A stretch of DNA of 64,000 bases from Epiperipatus broadwayi. Taxonomy: Eukaryota; Onychophora; Udeonychophora; Euonychophora; Peripatidae. Shown here one piece after another: positions 38,230 through 49,661 of this stretch. The notes beneath the pieces are model-generated. The model made no database searches, was not told the origin of the DNA, and worked only from the letters and a program-made list of their open reading frames with translations. The stretch spans positions 3,229,336 to 3,293,335 of the forward strand of contig JAQFVV010000014.1 of the NCBI GenBank assembly GCA_028023455.1. The letters are read 5' to 3'. The position numbers and the translations under genes are program-made. How positions within the stretch are numbered: position 1 is the first letter of the stretch; each line of letters starts with the position of its first letter.

Positions 38230-40185
38230 TATAGATGCAAATACCATGTAACCCCAAAATCTCAACTGCTAAAATCCCAATGGCTATATTCCAACTGCAA
38301 AAATCCCAATAACTCAAAAATCTCAACAAGTAAAATCCCAAACAACTAAAATTCAACAATTAAAATTTTGACAGCTAAAACTCTGACTAATCAAAATCCT
38401 GGCAAGATAAAATCCCAAAAGCATGTTGGAAAATCAAATTTTAAACTACATTAGTTTCATTGTGAAACTATTTGTATGGATGGCCAATGGGATTACACTT
38501 ATGCTTCAACATGTTCTCATTCAATAACACATTCCTATCTCCTATACCAAACCTCCATATTGTTTTGAGTATGAAGAGTTCCCATTTCAATTGAATCATA
38601 TACAAACCTTAATGTCGATAAAAATAATGGGTCTCCAGATTATCACATGATTATGCATATATCATTTAATTCTCTCATGTACACAATTGTTTCCAACCAC
38701 TCTATCACATCACTAATTTATTTATGGTTTCAAAATCTCATATGTTTCATGCATCTGCCAGAAATAAAAAAAGCTAAGGCCTCACATTTTGATAATAAAT
38801 TGAATTTTTTCATCAGTGCCATACAGAGATGCTAATCCACTTTCTTGAATTTTTTTCCTTTTCCAAAAGAAAAACATACTTCATTATACACATTAAGGTA
38901 TTCATGTGCAGCATTTGTTGCAGCTAATTTTCAAGACCAGTTAATATAACTTGTCGTCTCAGTTCAATTTCTCAGCACAATCAATCAGATCTTGAATAGT
39001 TTAAATTTTCTTCATGCTTATTCAACATTAATATACAAACTAATGGAAGAATTTGAGAGATTACACTATCCCCAGACGATTATTCATTTTAATTGTACCA
39101 ACCATTAGTCAATACAGAAAAAATAATAAATATACAGTTTATTTTGTTGTAAAAATAAAAATTCTTTTTTTTCCCCATTGTATCTTTAACATGAAACAAT
39201 CTATTGTTTAATGTGCATTGTGATTCTAGTGACCATTATTTTTTTTTTTTGCATAACATTTTTTTTGCAAAGAACATTTTTCATTGGTGTACTTGATTGT
39301 TATTTTGGATGAATTGCTGATATAAACATTTGGATAATTTGGTATGGCAAGACTTTAGTTCACTTTGAACTTCCTTTCATTTGACTTATGACTTTTAGTA
39401 TAGAAGCTGCATTAGTTTGCAGAGTTTTTTTTTATATATGTCAAAGCATTGACTGAGAAGCAAGCCCAGGCTTGCTGCTTAGAAGGCATCTGTCCTAGCT
39501 GCTGGCCACCAGTTTGCAGTGTTGTGATTCTGATTAACAAAACTTTGGGGAAAAAAACATTTCCACAAATTTTTGTTCTTCTTTTTTTGAGAAATTTCTG
39601 ACCTACTTTTTCCACAAAGCCAATAATATACATTATTCCAATTTTTATCTTTGACCATTAAGTAGTTATATATATTTTTTCTTACACATCTCTTTTGATA
39701 AAGCACAATTTCACAAATGTTATCCCATGTTAGCTGAGTAATGATTGTGATACAAATCTTACAAACTAGTGATCTATTAAAAATTATTCCCTGTTTTCCT
39801 AATTTTATAAAAATATAGAATAATATCACAAGCGGAAAACTATAATTTTATTCATAATAGATACCAACAAAATTATTTATCTATTGATATTTTACATTTT
39901 TGAGAATTTTAGGTTGTCGAGATTTTGATCTAGTATTGTATTAAACAATTATTTCCTTTTTTCCAAAGTCATAAATATCAAAAATAATAACATTGTAAAT
40001 AGGAAAACAATTTTATTCTTACTAGGTACAACCCCCATTTTGGGGATTTTAGATTGTTGAGATTTAACTTGTCAAGATTTTCAGTTTTGATTTTAGTCCT
40101 CAATTTTTGATCTCAGAATTTTGAACTGTTAGCACTTTTTCTGTCAGGATTTTGACTTATGGGATTTTGGAAGCATTGGTAAATG
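38230..40185. mobile_element. Foldback element with repeat-filled inverted ends (possibly Mutator-like)
   Basis: From about 38,255 to 38,420 the plus strand is a degenerate tandem array of roughly 16-bp units of the form AAAATCCCAACAACT. From about 39,900 and most clearly from 40,030 to 40,175, the same unit appears in reverse complement (GGGATTTT, GTTGAGATTT, GTCAGGATTTTGAC). The outermost parts also match (GCAAATACCATG against GCATTTACCAATG read inward). Together they form long inverted ends around a 1.6-kb core. A zinc-finger-like reading in the core (next entry) hints at a Mutator-like element. Target duplication not identified. Confidence 0.5.
39479..39829 (-). pseudogene. Possible FLYWCH-type zinc finger remnant
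   Basis: A 116-codon open stretch in the core of the foldback element contains YNYLMVKDKNWNNVYYWLC and, further on, NLWKCFFPQSFVNQNHN. The order Y-x-Y/L, YYWxC, then C and HN(H) loosely follows the FLYWCH finger found in Mutator-like transposases. The match is weak, the spacing of metal ligands is imperfect and no DDE domain is visible, so this could be chance. Confidence 0.25.
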
Positions 40186-41635
40186 CCACATTTATGTCTG
40201 TTAAATCTTATGTATGATGCTTTACTCATCTTCAGCTATACTTGTCTAGCATGCAGCTGTGCAAGAAGATCCTTACTCTAAGTTGTGTTATATTATTACA
40301 ACAATATAAATAAAAGTTAAGTAGGCCTTAATCTCAAAGTATAATATCAAGAAATATATATTATATTCAAATTAGTTAATATATGAGGATCTACAAATCC
40401 CAGTTATCTGAGGAAATATAAAGAAATAATGATAAATTGAGTGCACATTTAATAACAAGAGCAACCAGCCATATTAATTATATATAAAATATTAAATTAT
40501 TAAGACTCCATAATAGAGTGAAAGAATGGAGTTAATTCATCTTGAAATTTGCTAGAAATAAACAAATTGCATATTTAAACTCCTATCATGGAGAGGGAAG
40601 GGTTTACTGAAATTTTATTTATGTTAAATCTGTGTTTCTTTAAAATTATGTTTGAAAATAAATCAATTTATTTTATTTCTGTATTACTTTTGTCAACCAA
40701 TTTTGGATCAGGGCTGACTGAGATAGTAGTCAGCAAGGGATTTATGCTCTTCATGATTGGCCATGTTTATACATTGACGGTGTGTAGGAAGAGGAAAGAT
40801 GTTGATGATTGACAGATTCAGTGAACAAAGTGTTGCTGACAATGATGTATTAATCTACCATATGTATTATATAAATATTTTCTATGTATATTTATAAATG
40901 CTTGCCTGTATTGTTTGCATATTAATATATGCATACCCACAGTTAATAGAGTCATGGGTCAAGATGGATGCAATAATAAAAACATCCAAAATTTAGATAA
41001 TACAACATTCAGGACTGGGCCAATCAATTTCATTGCCTGGGATAAGTTTAAAAATCTGTACCTTTTCAAATTATTAATAAGAGTCTTGAAGTGAAGAGAT
41101 AACATATTAACCAAATTATATGTTTTTAAACAAAAATAGGAATTTGTCAAGCGTCGCATTGCAAGTAAGCAGTTGCTTGCAGACTGTTGTCGCGGGTAAC
41201 CATCATGAACTTTTTATGGTTCTACAATCACATTTTCATTGCTTAATTACACATTCAAAAATTCTATTTTTAAATTTCAAATTTTCAAAAATTAAGAAAC
41301 TAATGATGGTAACAAATTTAGTACATTGACAATTCTTACATATGTTTTTTGTCCAAAAGTACAAAGATTAATGAGACAAGATTGTGACTGGATTTGGAAT
41401 AGATATCAGGTTTTATGTTTAGGCAATTCTTTTGAAGGGTACCCCTGAAAATAATGGAAGTGGAAAATATCTAATAAGATAATCTAAAAATGCCTGTTTA
41501 TCTGGTCTTGTTGCCATGCTTAACAGTTTACTCAGTAAAACAATAGAAATAATTATATTAACAATAGTCATATTAAAGCAGGATATAGTAAAAACTATTT
41601 TTTTAAATATAAGTACATGGAGTATATAAAATTTA
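40186..41635. other. Stretch without recognised genes
   Basis: AT-rich. A 74-codon open stretch at 40,588-40,812 (plus) ends in a charged tail (CRKRKDVDD) but matches no family I know. A small G+C-richer patch lies at 41,145-41,215. Confidence 0.3.
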
Positions 41636-41639
41636 TTTG

Positions 41640-41815
41640 ATACAAATTTTTTATGATATGAACAGAGGATGCAAAACTAATAAAGAACTATCAGGATTTA
41701 AGATTTAAAACAGTTGTTCTTACTGAAACTCATCTTACAAAGGAAAGAAGTTTAATAAAGCAAATAAATGATTACAAGTTGTTGTTTTTTTGGGAAAGAT
41801 ATCAGATTTGCTGCA
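41640..41815 (+). pseudogene. Retrotransposon endonuclease scrap (L1/Tx1-like)
   Basis: The plus strand reads LRFKTVVLTETHLTKERSL and then YKLLFFWERYQ at about 41,697-41,810, matching the 'ETHL' block (metal-binding glutamate) and the following 'Y..f...R' block of apurinic-like endonucleases. An ISTWS reading at about 41,605 could be the N-terminal block, in another frame. Nothing further of this element remains before the RTE element begins. Confidence 0.5.
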
Positions 41816-42300
41816 AAATCTAATTTAGCATGTTCTATTCTGGAAGGCTGCAGAAAGGAGTTTGCTATTAACTGAAAGGAGACCCTTTGATTCCTCTTGG
41901 AGGCCTTAAAGGAACCGAGCAGGGCAAATTCCTAATGTCCACTCCATACATCCTTGTCATTGCAGCTGTTATTACTATGTGATTATTCATATAGTATATG
42001 AACATGGATGGGCTGCTCACCAACATGCATTAGCCAGCGTGGTGAGTTTATTGGCTTTTTACCTCTGAGTTTAAGATCAAGAAACACCATGGTCTTTCTT
42101 CTCAATGCTTGATAAGGCAGAATGAATGTTTGTGTAAATGATAAATATTTTTCTAATACATATATACAATTATGACAGACAAAAATAAAGTATGGCCCTT
42201 ATTCCCAGGAGGCTGTAAAGTCACCAACCAAAGCAGCGGTTGGTGGCCGAAGGCGGAGGGTGCTAAGAATCCCCTGATTGCGGACCCAGGCTGCCATTTG

Positions 42301-42857
42301 ATGATGACTTTTTATTTAGGTACTTACAACTGCAGATCACTTTCAAGTGAAGGAAGATTGCAAGAATTAGAAGAAGAACTGTCTTATATTAAATGGGACA
42401 TTATTGGACTTTGTGAAGTTAGAAAGAAACAATCGATTTAAAAAGTGGACATATACTCTATTATAAAGGCACACATATTAGAAATACAAGTGGAGTAGGA
42501 TTCATTATAAATAAAAAGTGGAAGAACAATATTGTGGAGATTGATGGTGTATCGGACAGAGTGGCAAGATTAGTTATACAACTTAGTAGCAGATACCAAA
42601 TGCAGATAATTCAGGTTTATGCCCCAACAAGTTCTCATAGTGATGAAGTAGTAGAAGATTTTTATATGGATGTACAAAAGGCTTTTGATCAGAGTAAACA
42701 ACATTTTAAAATTGTTATGGGAGACTTTAATGCTAGAATTGGTAGACAAATGAAAGATGAAATTGCTGTAGGTAATTTTGGTTATGGTAATAGAAATGAG
42801 AGAGGACATAGACTTGTGGAGTTTGCAGAAAAAGAAAAACTTTATATTATGAATTAA
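42301..42857 (+). pseudogene. RTE element: apurinic-like endonuclease domain
   Basis: Begins at MMTFYLGTYNCRSLSSEGRL (the Asn of TYN is the first conserved residue), followed by WDIIGLCEVRKK carrying the metal-binding Glu. A frameshift near 42,441 moves to the next frame, which continues SGVGFIINKKW, IIQVYAPTS (the 'vYAP' block), and VMGDFNARIG (about 42,716-42,745; catalytic GDFN). The frame ends at TAA 42,855-42,857 but resumes with ELDYILTNR and TGSDHRLV (about 42,985-43,010; catalytic SDH) in the next entry. All expected catalytic residues are present, so only the frameshift and stop inactivate it. Confidence 0.75.
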
Positions 42858-43799
42858 TTTTTTGAGAAAAATGTTAAAAAGAAATGGACATGGAAGCATC
42901 CAAATGAAGGTACAGCAGAATTGGATTATATTTTGACTAACAGAAAATACATATTTCAAGATTGTAATGTTCTTAATAAATTTAACACAGGAAGTGATCA
43001 TCGATTAGTAAGGTGTAAGTTATGTGTTAATGTAAAACTAGAGAGACAAAAATTATTAAGAAAAACAATATTTACAGTTGATATTCCTAATCTTCAGAAA
43101 CATTCTAATGAATTTAAATTAGAACTTACAAATAGGTTTCAAGTGTTAGGAGATTTTGAACATGATTCAGATTTGAATGAAATTAATATGAAAATAACTG
43201 ATACACTTTTAAAAACTGCAACAAACATAGCTGGTAGAAAAAAGCAGCAATTGACTAATAAAATTTCTACTGAGACTAGAGAATTTATGAAGAAAAGAAG
43301 GAATATGAAGATATACAAAAATGATGTATTGAAAAGAATTGAATATGTCGAATTTTGTAAAATGGTACGGAAAAGAGTTGAAAATGATATAAGAAAGTAT
43401 AACTGTGAAATAGCAAGGAAAACTGTAGAAGAAAATAAAAGTCTCAAAAATGTTAAACAACATTTTGGTATTGGTAGGAAATTTATATCTGCAATAAGAA
43501 AAAAAGATGGAATTATTACTAAAAAGAGAGATGACATCATGAAATTGGTAGAAGATTTTTATCAAGAATTATATAGTAATAAAGAACAAGTACCTCCTAT
43601 ATCTATTACATCTTCCGAATTGCCCAGAATTTTAAATGAAGAAGTGAGACATGCAATTAAGTGTATGAAGAAAGGAAAGCCTCCAGGAAATGATGGAATT
43701 ATAATTGATATATTAAAAGAAGCAGGTGAAGAAATAGAAACAATTTTAGCAAAGTTATATACCAAATGTCTAAATGATAAAGATGTACCGGAAGATTAG
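42858..43799 (+). pseudogene. RTE element: endonuclease end, linker and RT N-terminus
   Basis: Open from just after the internal TAA, carrying the SDH motif of the endonuclease, a lysine/arginine-rich linker with coiled-coil character (KKRRNMKIYKND, KTVEENKSLKN), then the pre-palm RT region: DIMKLVEDFYQELYSN, RHAIKCMKKGKPPGNDGIII (the 'GK.PG.DGI' block, about 43,648-43,707). It stops at TAG 43,797-43,799 and continues in the same frame at once with [20 protein letters not shown] and RPISLL, so the TAG is a point nonsense mutation. Confidence 0.75.
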
Positions 43800-44975
43800 A
43801 AGAATGCAGTAATAATATTAATATTTAAAAAAGGTGATAAAGAAGATATTAGAAATTACAGACCTATCAGCCTTTTATCAGTTTTATATAAAATTTTTAC
43901 CAAGATAATTACAACTCGTCTACAGAGAACTTTGGATTTCCACCAACCAAGAGAACAAGCTGGATTTAAAAGTGGTTTTAGTACAATAGATCATATCCAG
44001 GTATTGAGAGAAGTCATAGAAAGGACAAATGAATATGAGTTGTCATTATGTTTTGGATTTGTAGATTATGAAAAGGCATTCGATTCTATACACATTTCTT
44101 CAGTGATTAAAGCATTGGATCATCAAGGTATAGATCCAGGATATTGTCATATTTTAAAGAATATTTATAAAAATGCAACAGCAACAATTAGATTACATAA
44201 TGATACTGGAAAAATCAACATTGAGAAAGGTGTAAGACAAGGTGACTCCATATCTCCAAAACTCTTTACAGCAGTGCTGCAAGAAGTATTTTGTGGATTA
44301 AAATGGGAAACTAAAGGAGTGAAAGTAAATGGAGAGTATTTAAGTCATTTAGATTTTGCAGATGATGTAGTTGTTTTTGCAAATAATACTTCAGAGCTGC
44401 AGGAAATGTTGCAGGAGTTAGCAGATGGAAGTAGAAAAGTAGGACTAAAGATAAATGTTAAAAAGACTAAAGTAATGTTTAATCGATTTGCTCAAAATAT
44501 GAAAATAAAGATTGATTATGAAGAATTAGAAGAAGTTAACAGTTACAAATACCTTGGTCAGATTATTAATACAGATGGAAACATAATGGAGGAAATTAAT
44601 CATAGAATTAAACTTGGTTGGAATGCTTTTGGTAGAAATAACTTGATACTAAAAGGAAATATGCCTATGTGTTTGAAAAGGATGGTTTTTAACAAATGTG
44701 TTTTACCAGTTCTTACTTATGGATATGAGACTTGGACACTTAATAGAAGAGCAATACAGAGACTTCAGACCACTCAAAGGAGTATGGAGAGATGTATGTT
44801 GGGAGTAACAAGAAGAGATCAAAAACGCAATGTATGGGTAAGACAACAAACAGGTGTTACTGACCTTATTGAAAAAATTAAAAGATTGAAATGGAGTTGG
44901 GCTGGACATATTACTAGAAGAGATGATAATAGATGGACAATTGAAATTTCTAAACTGGATTCCAAGAGATTGTAA
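43800..44975 (+). pseudogene. RTE element: reverse transcriptase palm and thumb
   Basis: Contains, in order, RPISLLS (about 43,860), [23 protein letters not shown] (44,064-44,087; first catalytic Asp), [13 protein letters not shown] (about 44,231-44,270), HLDFADD (catalytic pair, FADD at 44,354-44,365), [10 protein letters not shown] and YLGQII. A thumb region with [11 protein letters not shown] and the RTE-typical W-aGHi-R block ([15 protein letters not shown]) follow. The frame is open from the TAG at 43,799 to 44,975; the last few residues after about 44,950 are a frameshift artefact. Confidence 0.8.
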
Positions 44976-45120
44976 AAGACCCAGAAAGAGACCACGTGTG
45001 AGATGGATGGATGAAATAAGAAAATGTGCAGGGGTGTTGTGGAGAAGAGAAGCTAAAGATCGGAGAAGATGGATTAAACTTGGAGAGACCTTCATCCTGC
45101 AGTGGATTGATAATGGTTGA
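44923..45120 (+). pseudogene. RTE element: basic C-terminal region
   Basis: After a one-base shift near 44,955 the plus strand reads [20 protein letters not shown], then EIRKCAGVLWRREAKDRRRW to a TGA just before the TGATGATGAT end. The arginine-rich 'GRP..RW.D.I' type tail is characteristic of RTE-clade proteins. The 3' untranslated region is essentially absent, as is usual for the clade. Confidence 0.75.
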
Positions 45121-45527
45121 TGATGATGATTCTGGAAAATTCTCAATCTATCATTGAAAGGCTAATGGTGTTAAAATTTGGCATTAACAATGACAAGTAT
45201 TCATTTTATTAACACAAATGCTCTAATATTATATTCAGAGAAAGAAAGCTCCTATCTTTTTGGAGATCTTAGTCCATATATGGCTATAACTAATAGACTT
45301 TGATCAGAAGTTGAAGAAAATAATAGTATTGTTGCAATGCATAATACTTCGTTTACACAGAAAATTTCCATAATTGAACATTGATCTATCAATATTCAAA
45401 ACCATTACTTTATAGTTAAGTGTTAGAATACAAGTGTTATTAGTGTAAATTATTGAACAGTTCACATATTTGATGCTCCAAGATTAAAATGTATGCCAAA
45501 TTTCCAATAATTATTAGACACTAAAAT

Positions 45528-45662
45528 AGGTAATAATAACAATTAACTCTTAAGCTATCAACAATCTCAACCTGTAGTCAAGGCAATCCCTTTTATTGTT
45601 GGAGGTTGCCTTGACTACAGGTTGAGATTGCTGATAACTTAAGAGTTGTTTATTATCATCTA
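45528..45662. repeat. Near-perfect inverted repeat (hairpin)
   Basis: Arms 45,541-45,586 and 45,606-45,650 are reverse complements with about three mismatches (CTCAACCTGTAGTCAAGGCA against its complement) and a 19-bp loop; the pairing extends more loosely outwards to about 45,528 and 45,662. Such a short, tightly closed palindrome could be a miniature foldback element. It lies 400 bp past the RTE element. Confidence 0.8.
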
Positions 45663-46340
45663 CATTTTCAAACCTATTAAAGCCTTGCATAATTGGCTTT
45701 ATTATGTTATTAAAGTAGCTAATTTTGACTTTCAGGATGATCATGTTGCTGCAATATCGAGTTTTCTTAAAGAATTTGTTATGGATACAAGTAAATCTAT
45801 TTTTGGTTCATTAAAACTACCAATCTTGATTATTTTTCTAATATAATAATTTTTTATAAAAAACAATAATTTATTTAAACAATAGATACAACTTTATAAA
45901 ATGATGATTACATGAATACCAAGTGATGCCAAAAAATAAATGAGAAGTGAATACATACATGATGTGACCTGAGAAACCATGTGCAGCATCCGAAAGGTTT
46001 TTGAATCAACACTTCAGTAGAGTTCTAGATCTGTCCATCACTTTGTCCCAGTTGAGAAATTATGCATGCCTTTTTGAGCACTAAAAGATGCATCAAAAAT
46101 TCCCTATCCGTCAGTCCAAGTCTAAGCATCTTGAGATCTGTTCATCATTTTTTTTATAAATTGAGCTATTCAGTTCATGATTAAAAGTGTTAACTTTTGT
46201 CATTGAGGCATATGATGTGTCAGTCCACTAATTAGTAGTCTTTAGATAGTCTGGGAAAAATCCTGTATATGACCGAGCTCATTTTGGTAATGCATTGATG
46301 AGGTGAGACACTAATTTGATCATTGATATATTGACAGTAA

Positions 46341-46760
46341 TCAGTGCATCAACATGGAGATGCCAGCCCAGGTTTGTTGGTGCAGCCAATCTGGAGCAGA
46401 CATTTTATCTCTGATAGTATTACTCTTGATGAGTGTTTTAAACACTTTAAGGGTACTGGTGTTTGCATTGCCCAGAACAAAACCACATCTCATTAGCCAG
46501 ATGGCAAAGGATAGGAAAATTGCTAATCTAATGTTAGCAAAATTGCCAGCTTTAATTGCTTGCTGGACTAAGAATGAGTCAGTAGAATAACATTTTACCT
46601 TTTCATCAATGAAAGACCTAAGAATGCTGAGAGATCGCAATCCAGAAAAATGTGTTGAATTGTTTCCTCTTCTCTCTGACAGAGTTGACATTGAGAGCTA
46701 ATTTTGTTAAATCCCCTTTTTGTCATGAGGATTTAATGTTGAGAGTCATTAAGTTATTTT
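46341..46760 (-). pseudogene. Tx1/L1-like copy D, zinc-knuckle end only
   Basis: On the minus strand at 46,690-46,634 a CX2C-X8-H-X4-C knuckle (CQLC...H...C) has the same spacing and EETI-x-HI context as copy A's. Downstream, in a different frame, a reading with IWLMRCGFVLGNANTST may be the remaining C-terminal region. Everything upstream of the knuckle is missing or unrecognisable. The open stretch 46,691-46,341 is partly in the wrong frame for the knuckle. Confidence 0.6.
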
Positions 46761-48675
46761 AGTTGCTTATTGTTGTTATTATTTTGTAAAAGTAGTTAGA
46801 TATCATGTAAAATTCCTCATCATGTTTAACTACAAGGTGTTAATTTATTTATTTTTGTTATTAGATTGTTAGAAATGAATCTGAGATTATTGTCATTATT
46901 TTAGGAGAATTGAAAATTTTCTTTTGAAAGATGATTAATAAGAAATTATTAATTAATGTTAAATATCCAATTAGTATTTTTATTAAGGGAATATTAAGTA
47001 ATTTATTGTTACTTCTGTAATAAGTTTTGTTATGTGAATTTGGTGAGGTAATATTCTTATACCATTGAGAATCTATCTTTTGGGATGAAGTCTCAATGTT
47101 TAAGCTAGTATACCTTACTGAACATCTCATATTAAGAGTTTTTATAATTATATTTGTTATTTTAATAGAACCTTATTTATTGATAATATTGAACTAGTTA
47201 TGAATGAGATTTATTAGTGAATGAAAACCTAAATGCTATGATATTTTATTATAAGTTTTCTTACATTTAATTATTGAAAAATATTATTTTATTAGATGTT
47301 GTATCTTAGTAATGTATCTTAAGCTAGTCAGAACAGTATTATTTTTAAAGGCAATGGCTAGCAATTAGAGGTTACACAAATAGGCATCATATAACATGAA
47401 TTTTTAGAACACTAGAGTATGAGCCCTCTTGTAGTCAATACCAAGGCTAAATATAATTATTAAAGATTCTTTTATAATTCAAAACACCTTACCTTAGTTC
47501 TTAAAATATCTTTATTTCAAATATAGGTTCTTTGATAAATGTTAATATCTTACCCCACATTTTAAAATATATTTATCTCAAATATAAGTTCTTTTGTAAG
47601 TTTAAAATATCTTGATCTCAAATATAAGTTCTTTATATCTCGATCTCAAATACAAGTTTTTTTTCAATTTTAAATATCTTAGTCTCAGGGTTCATATTCA
47701 GAATAAAATGCAATTGGAATAAAATGTCAATGGTAATACTTCTTGACAAACAATGTGATTATTATTTAAGTTAGACATTGTAACTGACAGAACTGTGCAA
47801 CCCACATAAAAATCCACCCATGGCAATCCTTGTGTGCTTTCCACATTCTACAATTTCTTCTTTTACAGCTTACTACAGTTAGGGAGAAACAAGAAACTCT
47901 TTACTATTTTATTTAAGTTATTGATTGCTAATAATGATGATAAACTGCCAAAAATAATGAGACATATACAATTTATTTAAGTATATATAAAATAATGCAT
48001 ATTGGCAGCACTTTAGTTAATTGATTTATAAATTATTTCATGGTAAATAGTATTTATTCATCTTATTAGTATTATTTTAAACTACATTAAGCATAGATAT
48101 TGTATATGGTGGTATGATGTTTTAATATTTTAAAACAATCAATATTTGACAACTAATAATGTAGAAGATTATTATCATTAGTTGTTTGTGAATGAATCCC
48201 AATCTATTGTATAGATTCCCAACTGCTTGTGATTCTCATTATCCCTATTCTAAGACTAAATTATCCTGTCAAATGAGGATAGTACAATATTATAAACTAA
48301 CAATGATTTAATTAATTGCCTGCTTTTATCAATTTCAGATTATGATATTAGCAAGCAATAAAAACAATAAAGTAATTGTAAAATACAGAAAATCACATTT
48401 GTACTATGATAGTTTCTATATAAGAGTAAATACATGTATAAATTATATGCATATGATAGGAATTAATTTTCTACCACATACTACTTTTTAGAATATTTGA
48501 TACTGTACCAGTCAGAATTGTATGTTCATTTAACAAGGTTTAGAATCTAAGCAAAAGCACCCTAAATCCATTCATGCCCAAGATACACAGGTCAGGAGCA
48601 ATCATGGATTCTGCCCTATTTGCTCTTCTCTAAAACTATGACATTATAAACAACACTTCTGATGATAACAGATGA
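46761..48675. other. AT-rich stretch; degenerate tandem repeat, no gene seen
   Basis: Apart from the tandem repeat at 47,500-47,695, nothing recognisable. Confidence 0.35.
47500..47695 (+). repeat. Degenerate short tandem repeat
   Basis: Four or five copies of a unit of the form ATATCTTnATCTCAAATATA followed by AGTTCTTT, at variable spacing of about 30-60 bp. Confidence 0.6.
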
Positions 48676-48678
48676 AAT

Positions 48679-48684
48679 TTTATT
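48679..48684 (-). promoter_or_regulatory. AATAAA polyadenylation signal, candidate gene B
   Basis: AATAAA on the minus strand overlapping the last codons of the candidate terminal exon. A hexamer of this kind is frequent by chance in AT-rich DNA; its position is the only support. Confidence 0.3.
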
Positions 48685-48720
48685 CATTCGGGTCCTGGAG
48701 ACACAGCGGAGAAACGAGAT
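48680..48720 (-). CDS. Candidate gene B, terminal exon
   Basis: On the minus strand, acceptor ATTACCCTGTAG ends at 48,721. The exon completes the split codon of the previous exon with two bases and reads LVSPLCLQDPNE to TAA at 48,682-48,680. The stop overlaps a canonical polyadenylation signal AATAAA (48,684-48,679), unusually close but workable if a further signal lies downstream. Because this sequence could also be a piece of a repeat, confidence is moderate. Confidence 0.4.
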
Positions 48721-49203
48721 CTACAGGGTAATTAGTATAAATAAATAATACTAAATCTTGGCTCAATCAAATATCTTATGTGAAGGGAAAATCTATAAAT
48801 TTAAATGAATTGCACACAGCTAGCATTGCATAAGAAACATGAATTATAAAATAGTATCCATCCAGAATGAGCAAAGACAGAACAACCCAGAGATAAATGT
48901 CCATTTAAAATAATCAGTTATAACTTCTAAATATTACTAATACTATTATAAAGATTAAATGGGATTCAATGAATGAGATTCAGTAAGACACAATGCATGA
49001 GTAATTATTAACACATAATAGTTTAACGAACATAAACAATTTTAATTTACATTAGAAACATAGCACAGATTTAATGTGGTCAATAATGTGCACATAGGCA
49101 AATGGCTTAATATGCTAATGAGCTGCAATAAATATATATTAATGTTACTAATGCTATGACCATTACTTTAAAGTAATGATGAAAATATATTTTATAAATT
49201 CAC

Positions 49204-49269
49204 CTCCAATGAGAGGTTTAATCTTGATATAACAGTTAAACAACTTATTGTTCACGAGTGCATCCGGGC
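49204..49269 (-). CDS. Candidate gene B, third coding exon
   Basis: A 66-nt exon on the minus strand with a good acceptor (CCTCATTTGTACAG, ending 49,270) and donor (GGAG|GTGAAT, 49,203). Two bases complete a codon from the previous exon, then it reads PDALVNNKLFNCYIKIKPLI and G, ending with one base of a split codon. The phases fit both neighbours. The product family is not recognised. Confidence 0.5.
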
Positions 49270-49571
49270 CTGTACAAATGAGGAAGGGATTAGCTTAAAT
49301 AAGTCTTACTGTGACAATCCTAAAATATTCTATTAATTATTAAATGAGTGGTTTACAAACATCACTGTGCCACATCTTATAGATAATATGGAACTACACT
49401 TAAGAAAGAGCACTCACAATGCTGACTAAAATGATAGCGTTAGAAATGAAATCCATGTCCATCTTTGGACTGGAAAGCTTTATCATATAGAAGAATCCGT
49501 TTGTATTTATAACAAGATGGTATTCGAAGAGATGAGTGGTAAGGTTTCCATGATACGTTTGCCGATGTTAC

Positions 49572-49661
49572 CAATGCAGAGCCTTAACAATCTAACATTT
49601 GTCCTGAGATCGGTGCTACCAAATCTCATTCTTAGACAAGTTGCATGAAAAAAATCCGGAA
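49572..49661 (-). CDS. Candidate gene B, second coding exon
   Basis: A 90-nt exon on the minus strand in a G+C-richer patch. Acceptor CTTATTCCTCTGGAAG ends at 49,662; donor ATTG|GTAACA at 49,571. It reads PDFFHATCLRMRFGSTDLRT and NVRLLRLCI. The arginine-rich, acid-poor composition near the N-terminus would suit a mitochondrial presequence, but that is inference. An alternative donor (AAAC|GTATCA, about 49,559) has the same phase and would add four residues; an alternative acceptor lies about 24 bp upstream. Both keep the frame open. Confidence 0.45.

Larger units (their letters stand above)
42130..45132 (+). mobile_element. RTE-type non-LTR retrotransposon, nearly complete
   Basis: One long coding frame with endonuclease, reverse transcriptase and a basic C-terminal region, purine-rich on the coding strand. 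From about 42,445 to 44,970 the same frame is kept with only two stops (TAA 42,855-42,857, TAG 43,797-43,799, the latter where a Trp is usual); frameshifts occur near 42,441 and 44,955. The 3' end is a short TGATGATGATGAT run directly after the coding sequence (about 45,117-45,129), as in RTE/BovB elements, and the truncated copy at 24,979-25,345 ends the same way. The 5' boundary is not certain; 41,840-42,170 could be its untranslated leader. Confidence 0.8.

Noticed and set aside
38255-38420. Short repeated units that could suggest a CRISPR-like array
   Set aside because: Units are degenerate, adjoining and without unique spacers, and an inverted partner array lies 1.6 kb away; the context is eukaryotic.
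40588-40812. 74-codon plus-strand open stretch
   Set aside because: Hydrophobic and AT-driven composition in its first two thirds, no family recognised, no splice support.
42570-43765. Several minus-strand open stretches inside the RTE element
   Set aside because: Antisense shadows of the endonuclease and RT coding frame.
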